Shown in pieces: positions 1 to 5,366 of a DNA stretch of 5,366 nt. This DNA comes from JBBRWV01 sp038248985 (GTDB taxonomy: Bacteria; Planctomycetota; Phycisphaerae; WQYP01), in assembly GCA_038248985.1 (NCBI GenBank), contig JBBRWV010000174.1:1-5366 (forward strand), in the 5' to 3' direction. The position numbers were made by a program, and so were the translations under genes. A model generated the notes under the pieces. The model had not been told where the DNA came from and searched no databases. It worked only from the letters and a program-made list of their open reading frames with translations. How positions within the stretch are numbered: the stretch's first letter is position 1; every line of letters begins with the position of its first letter.

Positions 1-510
1 CCCCTCGCCCAACGCATCCTCACCGCCCCCCACCAACAAGCCATCTTCCTCTGCGACAACGCCGGCTCAGACTGCCTCCTCGGCGTACTCCCCTTCTGCC
101 GCTTCCTCGCCCAACGCGGCACCACCGTCCTCATCGCCGCCAATCACCTCCCCGCCCTCAATGACATGACCTTCGCCGAACTCTCTGCCATCCTCCCCCG
201 ACTCCAAGCCCTCGACCCCCTCCTCGACTCCCTCGTCAAATCCGGCAAAATCGCCCCCCTCAACTCCGGCGGAGACGCCCCCCTCATTGACCTCCGACGC
301 ATCTCCCCCCAACTCAACGCCGCCGCACAATCCACCGACCTCTTCATCCTCGAAGGCATGGGCCGCGCTCTCGAAAGCAACTACGAAGCACACTTCAAAA
401 TCGACACCCTCAAACTCGCCATGATCAAAGACGAACTCGTCGCCACCCGCCACCACGGCAAACTCTTCGACTCCATCTGCCGCTTCGATCCCGCCCCCTT
501 GCCCGCCTGA
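1..510 (+). CDS. DUF89/ARMT1-like damage-control phosphatase, PANK4 C-terminal type (5' end missing)
   Basis: The open frame enters from the left edge and ends at TGA 508-510, giving the last 169 residues. The visible part resembles the C-terminal DUF89 (ARMT1-like) domain of pantothenate kinase 4. It shows DNAGSD (visible residues 19-24), then RGTTVLIAANHLPALNDMT (39-57), then the GMGRALESNY block (119-128), followed by LKLAMIKDEL and a GKLFDSICRF ending. From family knowledge, the Asp-Asn of the first motif and the Asp of LND are the metal-binding residues (here D19, N20, D55), and all are present, so the domain looks active. DUF89 enzymes are metal-dependent phosphatases that remove damaged or surplus phosphometabolites; the PANK4 branch acts on 4'-phosphopantetheine and its oxidised forms. 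The substrate here is inferred, not shown. No kinase domain can be assessed because the N-terminus lies outside the window. Codons strongly favour a final C. The ATG at 166 is internal, since the conserved motif lies upstream of it. Confidence 0.85.
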   Translation, partial: PLAQRILTAPHQQAIFLCDNAGSDCLLGVLPFCRFLAQRGTTVLIAANHLPALNDMTFAELSAILPRLQALDPLLDSLVKSGKIAPLNSGGDAPLIDLRRISPQLNAAAQSTDLFILEGMGRALESNYEAHFKIDTLKLAMIKDELVATRHHGKLFDSICRFDPAPLPA

Positions 511-522
511 ACCACACCCCCT

Positions 523-1527
523 TCACTTCACCTGCACCCCATAATCCGTCAACATCAGCACCTCGCACTCCACCAACACCTCCCCCGCCTTCTTCACCGC
601 ACTCTCAAACGTCCCCGTCGCCGTCCCCAACGCCGACCCCAACTCCTTCGCCGCCGGCGCAAACTTCCCACTCGTCTCCGCCATCTGCTTGATCGCCAAC
701 TTGTCCGCGCCCGTCAACCCCACCCGCCGTATCCGCGTCGTCGGCAGCCGCTTCCCCGCCGGATCCACCACGTCCACCTGCTCCGTCACCAGCACCTCCG
801 CCCTCCGCTTGATCGCCCCCGCCCGCGCCAGCATCGCCGTCCCCTCCGCATCCATCAGCTCCGCCGCATGTTTCGCTAAATCCGCAAACATCGTCGTCGT
901 CTTCGTATTATTCCCCGCCGCCACCAACTCCAATGACCTCACCCCCGACGCCACCTTCGCAAACTCCATCACCCGCAGCAATGACTTCGCCTTTAGCGCC
1001 GCCTCGTACCTCGCCTTCACCCCCGCCATCTCATCCGCCAGCAACAATTGCATCGCCCGCCCCCGCTTCGTCCGATCCAATATGCTCACCACCTCCTTAT
1101 CCTTCTCCTCCCCCGTATTCGCCTTGTACGTAAACGCCGTCGATCGACTGATCAACAACTCCATCGCACCCGCCTTTGCCGACCGCTCCACCTTCTCCCC
1201 CGCATCCGCCTCCTTCTTCGCTGCCGCAAACGTCTCCCGCGCCGACGGCTGCTCCTTCAACTGCAACTGACACTCCCCGCGCAGCATCAGCAACTCGTAA
1301 CGGTCATACCCCATCGCCGCCTCCCCCTTCAACTCCGTCGCCCTGAACAAACCCTTCAACGCCTCCCGATACTCCCCCTTCTCCACCAACGCATTCAACT
1401 CCCCCATCGTCGGCACACCCGCCGCCCCCGTCCCCCCCGGCCGCGTCTGCCCCAACAACACACCACTCCCCATGAAATATAAACACCCCGCCAACACCAC
1501 CCACCTCTTCCGTTTCGTCAATCCCAT
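523..1527 (-). CDS. Exported alpha-helical protein with TPR-like repeats, function unknown
   Basis: The gene encodes 334 residues and is read on the minus strand to TGA at 525-523. I chose the ATG at 1527-1525 because GGAGG (complement of 1535-1539) sits seven bases upstream and because the protein then opens with a typical signal peptide: basic KRKR (residues 5-8), then a hydrophobic stretch to about residue 26, with likely cleavage near GQT. The frame stays open upstream to an ATG at 1611, but that 28-residue extension would bury the signal. LAGC (12-15) resembles a lipobox but follows KRKR too closely to be convincing. After a Gly/Pro-rich stretch come two TPR-like helical hairpins (about 41-70 and 76-108: GEYREALKGLFRA, LRGECQLQLKEQPSARETFAAA). 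The rest is Ala/Lys/Glu-rich helix with a short beta-like insert (about 246-270, VTEQVDVVDPAGKRLPTT). I recognise no catalytic motif. It probably works outside the cytoplasmic membrane as a scaffold or binding protein. Codons mostly end in G, unlike its neighbours. It converges on the DUF89 gene with 12 bases between stops. Confidence 0.8.
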   Translation of the reverse strand: MGLTKRKRWVVLAGCLYFMGSGVLLGQTRPGGTGAAGVPTMGELNALVEKGEYREALKGLFRATELKGEAAMGYDRYELLMLRGECQLQLKEQPSARETFAAAKKEADAGEKVERSAKAGAMELLISRSTAFTYKANTGEEKDKEVVSILDRTKRGRAMQLLLADEMAGVKARYEAALKAKSLLRVMEFAKVASGVRSLELVAAGNNTKTTTMFADLAKHAAELMDAEGTAMLARAGAIKRRAEVLVTEQVDVVDPAGKRLPTTRIRRVGLTGADKLAIKQMAETSGKFAPAAKELGSALGTATGTFESAVKKAGEVLVECEVLMLTDYGVQVK

Positions 1528-1534
1528 GGTGAAT

Positions 1535-1539
1535 CCTCC
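1535..1539 (-). promoter_or_regulatory. Ribosome-binding site that sets the start of the TPR-like gene
   Basis: On the minus strand these bases read GGAGG, the core Shine-Dalgarno sequence, seven bases before the ATG at 1527. This favours that start over the upstream in-frame ATG at 1611. Confidence 0.75.
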
Positions 1540-1585
1540 AAAATAGCCCAACCGCCCTAGACACCCCGCCCTCCAATGCGTGAAC

Positions 1586-1613
1586 AGAATACCGCGCCCC
1601 CCCACCCGCACAA
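1586..1613 (-). promoter_or_regulatory. Possible sigma70-type promoter for the TPR-like gene (weak)
   Basis: On the minus strand TATTCT (complement of 1586-1591, four of six matches to TATAAT) lies 16 bases after TTGTGC (complement of 1608-1613, three of six matches to TTGACA). Transcription would start near 1579 and leave a leader of about 50 bases carrying the GGAGG site. The match is weak, and chance is a real alternative in a region this biased. If real, it also argues against the upstream start at 1611. Confidence 0.25.
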
Positions 1614-1773
1614 AGCCCCTCGGCTACCGCCGCCGCGGAGCAATCAACCTCCATTACTCAAACTCCCCACCTCCACCCGAAACTTCAATAGCCAACCTCA
1701 CAACCCTCCGTCGCTCCTTCCTCCTGTCCACCCAATGGAGACAACCTATATACAGGACGGGACACCAAACCTT

Positions 1774-1788
1774 GAACCTTGCAAGTTC
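1774..1788. repeat. Small interrupted palindrome, possible operator
   Basis: CTTGCAAG (1778-1785) is a perfect eight-base palindrome. GAA (1774-1776) and TTC (1786-1788) extend it if C1777 is left unpaired. It lies between two divergent genes, where a regulator could bind, but the size and the bulge make chance a fair explanation. No regulator family can be named. Confidence 0.25.
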
Positions 1789-1930
1789 CCCCTCGTCTTC
1801 CCTCAAGCCCTTCCCGTCCTCGAACCGATCAGATTAAATCCTATCCCAACACGAAAAACCCCTCTGCCACCCAAAAACTCGCCAATACGACAATTAACGT
1901 CCCATAAAGAAAGCCCCCATCCGCTCCATC

Positions 1931-1986
1931 TTCTTGCTTCTTGCTTCCCCCTCTGACCCCTCGCCCCTGACCCCTCCCCCTCCCAC
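1931..1986. repeat. Tandem seven-base (heptad) repeat patch
   Basis: Read in steps of seven from 1931 the sequence is TTCTTGC, TTCTTGC, TTCCCCC, TCTGACC, CCTCGCC, CCTGACC, CCTCCCC, CTCCCAC. The first two units are identical, and units 4 and 6 share CTGACC in the same phase. The register is kept over about 50 bases although the unit sequence drifts, and the patch ends just before the likely sucA -35 element. It resembles in period, not in exact sequence, the heptanucleotide short tandem repeats (STRR) described in filamentous cyanobacteria. No function is evident. Confidence 0.6.
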
Positions 1987-1993
1987 AAAAATC

Positions 1994-2023
1994 TTGGCAC
2001 CACCCCTTCCCCACGCGTACACT
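1994..2023 (+). promoter_or_regulatory. Probable sigma70-type promoter of sucAB
   Basis: TTGGCA (1994-1999) matches the -35 consensus at five of six positions. TACACT (2018-2023), 18 bases further on, matches the -10 at four of six, including the key T, A and final T. Transcription would begin near 2030 and give a leader of about 40 bases with the sucA ribosome-binding site. The overlapping TATATA (2023-2028) looks more like a -10 by sequence but has no -35 at a workable distance. Confidence 0.45.
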
Positions 2024-2057
2024 ATATACCCCCGGCCCAAACTCCCCTTACCCCCCT

Positions 2058-2063
2058 GGAGAG
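2058..2063 (+). promoter_or_regulatory. Ribosome-binding site supporting the GTG start of sucA
   Basis: GGAGAG lies seven bases before GTG 2071-2073. This supports a GTG start, since the next in-frame ATG (residue 31) would cut through the conserved E2-binding helix. Confidence 0.75.
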
Positions 2064-2070
2064 CCAGATC

Positions 2071-5028
2071 GTGGACACCAAACCCCTCCCCTCCAACGGC
2101 ACCGCCGCCGCCCTCCCCCTTGACGCTGTCAATGCGGGAAATGTCGAAATCATCGAACAAATGTACGAATCCTACAAACGTGACCCCAAATCCCTCGACC
2201 CCCAATGGGCCTACTTCTTCGCTGGCTTCGACCTCGCCGCCAAATCCCCGTCACCCTCCCCGACACCCTCCCCGTCTCCGTCCTCCCTCCTCAGCCCTCA
2301 GACCTCTCCACCCCCCGCACTCACCCCCCCCGTCGAAACCTCCGAATACCAAAAAGGCCCCGGCCGCTTCCTCCAAATCGCTGACCTCGTCCACTCCTAC
2401 CGCGAAATGGGACACCTCACCGCCAACCTCGACCCCCTCGGCCATAACCTCGCCCATCACCCCCTCCTCGAACTCTCCGAGTTCAACATCGAAGCCGATG
2501 ACCTCGAACGCGTACTCAACGTCCCCAACTTCCGCGGCGGCATCCGCACCACCGTCCGCGAACTCGTCCGCCAACTCCGCGAAACCTACAGCTCCACCTT
2601 CGCCATCGAATACATGGACATCCGCGACTCCGAACAACGCGCCTGGCTCATCGAACAAATGGAACCCTCCCTCAACAAACCCACCCTCACCCGCCCGCAA
2701 CGCCAAGCCATCATGGCCCGCCTCATCGCCGCTGAAGAATTTGAACACTTCCTCCAACGCCGCTTCCCCACCATCAAACGCTTCTCCAATGAAGGTGGCG
2801 ACGCCCTCATCTCCCTCCTCGATGAACTCATCGACACCGGCGTCTCCACCGGTATGGATGAAATGCTCATCGGCATGGCCCACCGCGGCCGCCTCAACGT
2901 CCTCGCCCACACCCTTCACAAACCCTACGAAGTCCTCATGTCCGAAGTCCTCGGCCGCCCTACCGTCAAATCCTCCGGCGATGGCGACGTCAAATACCAC
3001 CTCGGCTACGCCTACGACCTCACCACCAAAGATGGCAAAAAAGTCCACCTCTCCCTCGCTCACAACCCCAGCCACCTCGAACTCATCAACCCCCTCGTCG
3101 AAGGCTCCTGCCGCGCCAAACAAAACCGCAAGGGCGACCTCGATCGCTCCCGCACCATCCCCGTCCTCCTCCACGGCGACGCCGCCTTCGCTGGCCAGGG
3201 CATCGTCTCCGAAACCCTCTATCTCTCTGAACTCGAAGCCTACCGCACCGGCGGCACCGTCCACATCATCATCAACAACCAGATCGGCTTCACCACCAAC
3301 CCCTCCGACGGCCGCTTCTTCCGCTACCCCACCGACGCCGCCAAAGCCGTCCAATCTCCCGTCTTCCACGTCAATGGCGACGATCCCGAAGCCGTCGTCC
3401 ACGCCGCCCGCATCGCCATGAACTTCCGCCAAAAATTTAACAGCGACGTCTTCCTCGACCTCGTCTGCTACCGCCGCCGCGGACACAATGAAACCGATGA
3501 CGCCTCCGTCACCCAACCCGTCATGGCCCGCGAAATCGCCGCCCATCCCACCGTCCGCCAGCTCTACGCCAAAAAACTCCTCGACCTCGGCGAAATCACC
3601 CAGCAGCAACTCGACTCCCTCGCCCTCGCCCAGCAAAACCTCCTCGAACAAGCCCTCGAATACGCCCAAAACTTCAAGCCCAGCAGCACCCCGCCCCCCA
3701 TCAGCGGCCCATGGGCCAACTTCGTCAAAATCCCCAAAGGCACCGACTGGGGCGCCCGCACCGGCGTCGACAAGAAAACCCTCCAAGAAATCGCCGCCTT
3801 CCTCACCAGCGTCCCCGAAGGTTTCAACATCCACAAAAACGTCGACAAAATGATGACCGCCCGTCTCAAGTCCGTCGAAGACGAAAAAGGCATCGACTGG
3901 GGCACTGGCGAAATGCTCGCCTTCGGCACCCTCCTCAACGAAGGCATCTGGATCCGCCTCACCGGCCAGGATGTCTCCCGCGGCACCTTCTCCCACCGCA
4001 ACGCCGTCTGGTTCGATAACCGCTCCGGACGACCCTACGTCCCCCTCGCCGAGTTCGCCAAAGAAAAATCCCGCTTCGTCATCATCAACTCCATGCTCTC
4101 CGAATTCGCCGTCGTCGGCTTCGAGTACGGCTTCTCCTCCGCCGATCCCCAGGCCCTCGTCATCTGGGAAGCCCAGTTCGGCGACTTCGTCAACATGTGC
4201 CAACCCATCATCGATCAGTTCATCGCCTCCTCCGAATCCAAGTGGGGCAAATACTCCGGCCTCGTCATGCAACTCCCCCACGGCTACGAAGGCCAGGGCC
4301 CCGAACACTCCCACGCCCGCCTCGAACGCTTCCTCCAGCTCTGCGCCCAAGACAACCTCCAGGTCTGCTACCCCAGCACCCCCGCCCAGATCTTCCACCT
4401 CCTCCGCCGTCAGATGCATCGCCAGTTCCGCCGCCCCCTCATCATTATGAGCCCCAAGTCCATGCTCCGAAACCCCCTCTGCGTCAGCACCCTCGATGAG
4501 TTCACCACCGCCGAAGGCTTCCAGGACATCATCGATGAAACCGCCGACCTCGATCGCTCCAAGGTCCGTCGCGTCCTCATCTGCTCCGGCAAAATCTACT
4601 ACGAACTCCTCGACGAACGCCAGAAAAAAGGCCTCAAAGACATCGCCATCCTCCGCCTCGAACAAATCTACCCCTTCAACGCCGATCGCCTCGCCGCCCT
4701 CTCCAAAACCTACCCCCGCGATGTCGAAATCGTCTGGGTCCAGGAAGAACCCCGCAACAACGGCGTCTACCCCTTCATCGGCGCCAAACTCCACTACCAC
4801 TGGGTCGGCATGAAAAAACTCTACTACGTCGGACGCAAACCCTCCGCCAGCCCCGCCGCCGGCTCCCACGAACAACATGTCAATGAACAAAAAGACATCA
4901 TCGCCCGCGCCCTCGGTCCCAACATGACCACCACCCGCGAAATCCGCGAAGGCAAACCCCTCGATGCCTCCCACTCCCGCGGCGTTGAAACCCAGGTGGA
5001 TACCGTCAAGTCCCCCGTAAAAACGTAA
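2071..5028 (+). CDS. sucA: 2-oxoglutarate dehydrogenase E1 component
   Basis: This is a complete 985-residue E1 (E. coli SucA is 933), which decarboxylates 2-oxoglutarate on thiamine diphosphate and hands succinyl to the E2 lipoyl group in the cytoplasmic TCA-cycle complex. Residues 24-53 form the N-terminal E2-binding segment (IIEQMYESYKRDPKSLDPQW). Residues 58-90 are a Pro/Ser linker. The thiamine-diphosphate motif runs from GDAAFAGQG (369 on) to NNQIGFTT (402 on). H271 in AHRGRLN and H310 in DVKYH align with E. coli active-site His260 and His298. Further signatures are NPSHLE, YRRRGHNE, WEAQFGDF and GYEGQGPEHS (H746), with SPKSMLR near the end. The GTG start is set by GGAGAG seven bases upstream; TAA is at 5026-5028. 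Oddities are a 34-residue tail (952-985) beyond the usual end at RALGPN, Asn644 in FSHRN where many relatives have His, and a CAA-to-CAG drift along the gene. The next gene is sucB, so this is the oxoglutarate enzyme rather than a pyruvate E1. Confidence 0.97.
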   Translation: MDTKPLPSNGTAAALPLDAVNAGNVEIIEQMYESYKRDPKSLDPQWAYFFAGFDLAAKSPSPSPTPSPSPSSLLSPQTSPPPALTPPVETSEYQKGPGRFLQIADLVHSYREMGHLTANLDPLGHNLAHHPLLELSEFNIEADDLERVLNVPNFRGGIRTTVRELVRQLRETYSSTFAIEYMDIRDSEQRAWLIEQMEPSLNKPTLTRPQRQAIMARLIAAEEFEHFLQRRFPTIKRFSNEGGDALISLLDELIDTGVSTGMDEMLIGMAHRGRLNVLAHTLHKPYEVLMSEVLGRPTVKSSGDGDVKYHLGYAYDLTTKDGKKVHLSLAHNPSHLELINPLVEGSCRAKQNRKGDLDRSRTIPVLLHGDAAFAGQGIVSETLYLSELEAYRTGGTVHIIINNQIGFTTNPSDGRFFRYPTDAAKAVQSPVFHVNGDDPEAVVHAARIAMNFRQKFNSDVFLDLVCYRRRGHNETDDASVTQPVMAREIAAHPTVRQLYAKKLLDLGEITQQQLDSLALAQQNLLEQALEYAQNFKPSSTPPPISGPWANFVKIPKGTDWGARTGVDKKTLQEIAAFLTSVPEGFNIHKNVDKMMTARLKSVEDEKGIDWGTGEMLAFGTLLNEGIWIRLTGQDVSRGTFSHRNAVWFDNRSGRPYVPLAEFAKEKSRFVIINSMLSEFAVVGFEYGFSSADPQALVIWEAQFGDFVNMCQPIIDQFIASSESKWGKYSGLVMQLPHGYEGQGPEHSHARLERFLQLCAQDNLQVCYPSTPAQIFHLLRRQMHRQFRRPLIIMSPKSMLRNPLCVSTLDEFTTAEGFQDIIDETADLDRSKVRRVLICSGKIYYELLDERQKKGLKDIAILRLEQIYPFNADRLAALSKTYPRDVEIVWVQEEPRNNGVYPFIGAKLHYHWVGMKKLYYVGRKPSASPAAGSHEQHVNEQKDIIARALGPNMTTTREIREGKPLDASHSRGVETQVDTVKSPVKT
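2252..2309 (+). repeat. Low-complexity repeats encoding the SucA Pro/Ser linker
   Basis: CACCCTCCCCG occurs at 2252-2262 and again at 2264-2274, a 12-base period that keeps frame and encodes Ser/Thr-Pro repeats. It is followed by four units with a seven-base period (2282-2309): CCTCCCT, CCTCAGC, CCTCAGA, CCTCTCC. Together they code for about residues 61-80, between the E2-binding segment and the catalytic core, where length can vary without harm. Confidence 0.6.
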
Positions 5029-5045
5029 CCCCCACTCCGCAATCC

Positions 5046-5051
5046 AAAGGA
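5046..5051 (+). promoter_or_regulatory. Ribosome-binding site of sucB
   Basis: AAAGGA lies seven bases before ATG 5059-5061, within the 30-base gap after the sucA stop. No terminator is seen in the gap, which supports co-transcription of sucA and sucB. Confidence 0.7.
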
Positions 5052-5058
5052 ATATCGC

Positions 5059-5366
5059 ATGTCCGCTATCGTCGAAATCAAAGTCCCCACCCTCGGTGAA
5101 TCCGTCGCCGAAGCCACCATCGCCCGCTGGTCCAAATCCGACGGCGACTTCGTCACCCCCAACGATGTCATCGCCGAACTCGAAACCGACAAAGCCACCG
5201 TCGAACTCCCCGCCGGCGTCAAAGGCGTCTTCCAAACCTCCGTCCCCCAGGGCGCCACCGTCAAAGTCGGCGACCTCATCGCCTCCATCGACACCGCCGC
5301 CTCCCCCCCCGCCTCGTCCCCCTCGGCGTCTTCCCCCCCCTCGTCGTCTCAGTCCTCAGTCCTCAG
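5059..5366 (+). CDS. sucB: 2-oxoglutarate dehydrogenase E2 (dihydrolipoyl succinyltransferase), 3' end missing
   Basis: ATG 5059 opens a frame that runs off the right edge, giving the first 102 residues. Residues 4-79 are a complete lipoyl domain: VPTLGESVAEATIARW, then ELETDKATVELPA with Lys45 (codon 5191-5193) as the lipoylated residue, and VKVGDLIASI at the end. The domain carries the acyl group from SucA to the C-terminal catalytic core, which transfers succinyl to CoA; that core and the E1/E3-binding domain lie outside the window. From about residue 82 an Ala/Pro/Ser linker begins, encoded by C8 runs and seven-base CCTCAGT repeats. The start has AAAGGA seven bases upstream. A lipoyl domain alone cannot separate succinyl from other acyltransferases; the assignment rests on the adjacent sucA and on the SucB-like ESVAEAT motif. 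Confidence 0.92.
   Translation, partial: MSAIVEIKVPTLGESVAEATIARWSKSDGDFVTPNDVIAELETDKATVELPAGVKGVFQTSVPQGATVKVGDLIASIDTAASPPASSPSASSPPSSSQSSVL
5347..5366 (+). repeat. Seven-base repeats in the SucB linker, cut by the window edge
   Basis: The window ends in TCTCAGT, CCTCAGT, CCTCAG, a tandem seven-base repeat that may continue to the right. It lies inside the Ser-rich linker after the lipoyl domain and shares the CCTCAG core with the repeats in the SucA linker. Confidence 0.55.

Larger units (their letters stand above)
1528..2070. other. Divergent intergenic region of 543 bases
   Basis: This stretch separates the minus-strand TPR-like gene from sucA and should carry both promoters. Several short open frames cross it, but their products are Pro/Ser-rich or Gly/Arg-rich with no motif, and none has a convincing ribosome-binding site, so I treat it as non-coding. 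It is richer in A and T than the genes, especially at 1740-1790 and 1830-1920. It holds a small palindrome (1774-1788), a patch of seven-base repeats (1931-1986) and a promoter candidate for sucA (1994-2023). The octamer CTATATAC occurs twice, at 1746-1753 and 2022-2029. I found no terminator hairpin followed by a T run and no riboswitch-like element. Confidence 0.7.

Noticed and set aside
67..456. Minus-strand open frames opposite the DUF89 gene
   Set aside because: They are Gly/Glu/Val-rich or Arg/Ser-rich shadows, while the plus frame carries conserved DUF89 motifs throughout.
505..530. Shared terminator between the convergent DUF89 and TPR-like genes
   Set aside because: The stops are only 12 bases apart and no stem-loop with a T run can be drawn there.
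1483..1494. LAGC lipobox in the TPR-like protein (lipoprotein signal)
   Set aside because: Only W-V-V separates it from the KRKR charge cluster and the hydrophobic stretch continues beyond the Cys, so an ordinary signal peptide fits better. A lipoprotein is not fully excluded.
1528..1611. Longer start for the TPR-like protein at 1611
   Set aside because: The ATG at 1527 has GGAGG at seven bases and gives a clean signal peptide; the extension has neither and overlaps the candidate promoter.
1576..2003. Small open frames in the intergenic region on both strands
   Set aside because: No ribosome-binding site, no motif, low-complexity composition, and they overlap repeat and promoter-like DNA.
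1934..3421. Plus-strand 495-codon open frame overlapping the start of sucA
   Set aside because: The product is almost only Ser, Pro, Thr, Ala and Asn, the shadow of C-biased codons in another frame.
5029..5058. Terminator or separate promoter between sucA and sucB
   Set aside because: The 30-base gap shows only the sucB ribosome-binding site, with no hairpin and no -35/-10 pair.
2251..5235. Very long open frame (994 codons) on the minus strand opposite sucA
   Set aside because: Its product is a Gly/Asp/Glu/Val-rich string without motifs, as expected when C-ending codons on the other strand remove stops. The plus frame is unmistakably SucA.

Overview
The window is about 5.4 kb of GC-rich bacterial chromosome. 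It holds parts or all of four genes, and its core is the start of a 2-oxoglutarate dehydrogenase operon. No mobile element, CRISPR array, tRNA or rRNA was seen. The lineage cannot be fixed from sequence alone. A stand-alone DUF89 protein of the pantothenate-kinase-4 C-terminal type, a TPR-like exported protein and the style of the short repeats suggest a Planctomycetes/Verrucomicrobia-type (PVC) bacterium. That placement is an inference with modest confidence.

Layout. Positions 1-510 (+) are the 3' part of a DUF89/ARMT1-like damage-control phosphatase gene. Twelve bases later it meets, tail to tail, a minus-strand gene (523-1527) for an exported alpha-helical protein with TPR-like repeats and no recognised function. 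A divergent non-coding region of 543 bases (1528-2070) follows. It contains a run of seven-base repeats, a small palindrome and a plausible promoter for the next gene. sucA (2071-5028, +, GTG start) encodes a complete E1 of 2-oxoglutarate dehydrogenase. Thirty bases later sucB (5059 to beyond the window end) encodes the E2 succinyltransferase; only its lipoyl domain and the start of its first linker are visible.

Function. SucA decarboxylates 2-oxoglutarate on thiamine diphosphate and passes the succinyl group to the lipoyl-lysine of SucB, which transfers it to CoA in the TCA cycle. The close spacing and good ribosome-binding sites suggest one transcript from a promoter near 2000. The two genes to the left have no evident functional tie to this operon.

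No new biological system is visible. The more interesting signals are compositional. Seven-base tandem repeats occur between genes and, in frame, inside the Pro/Ser linkers of both SucA and SucB. C8 homopolymers lie in those same linkers. C exceeds G on the + strand whichever way the gene points, so plus genes use C-ending codons and the minus gene uses G-ending codons. Along sucA the glutamine codon choice shifts from CAA to CAG.
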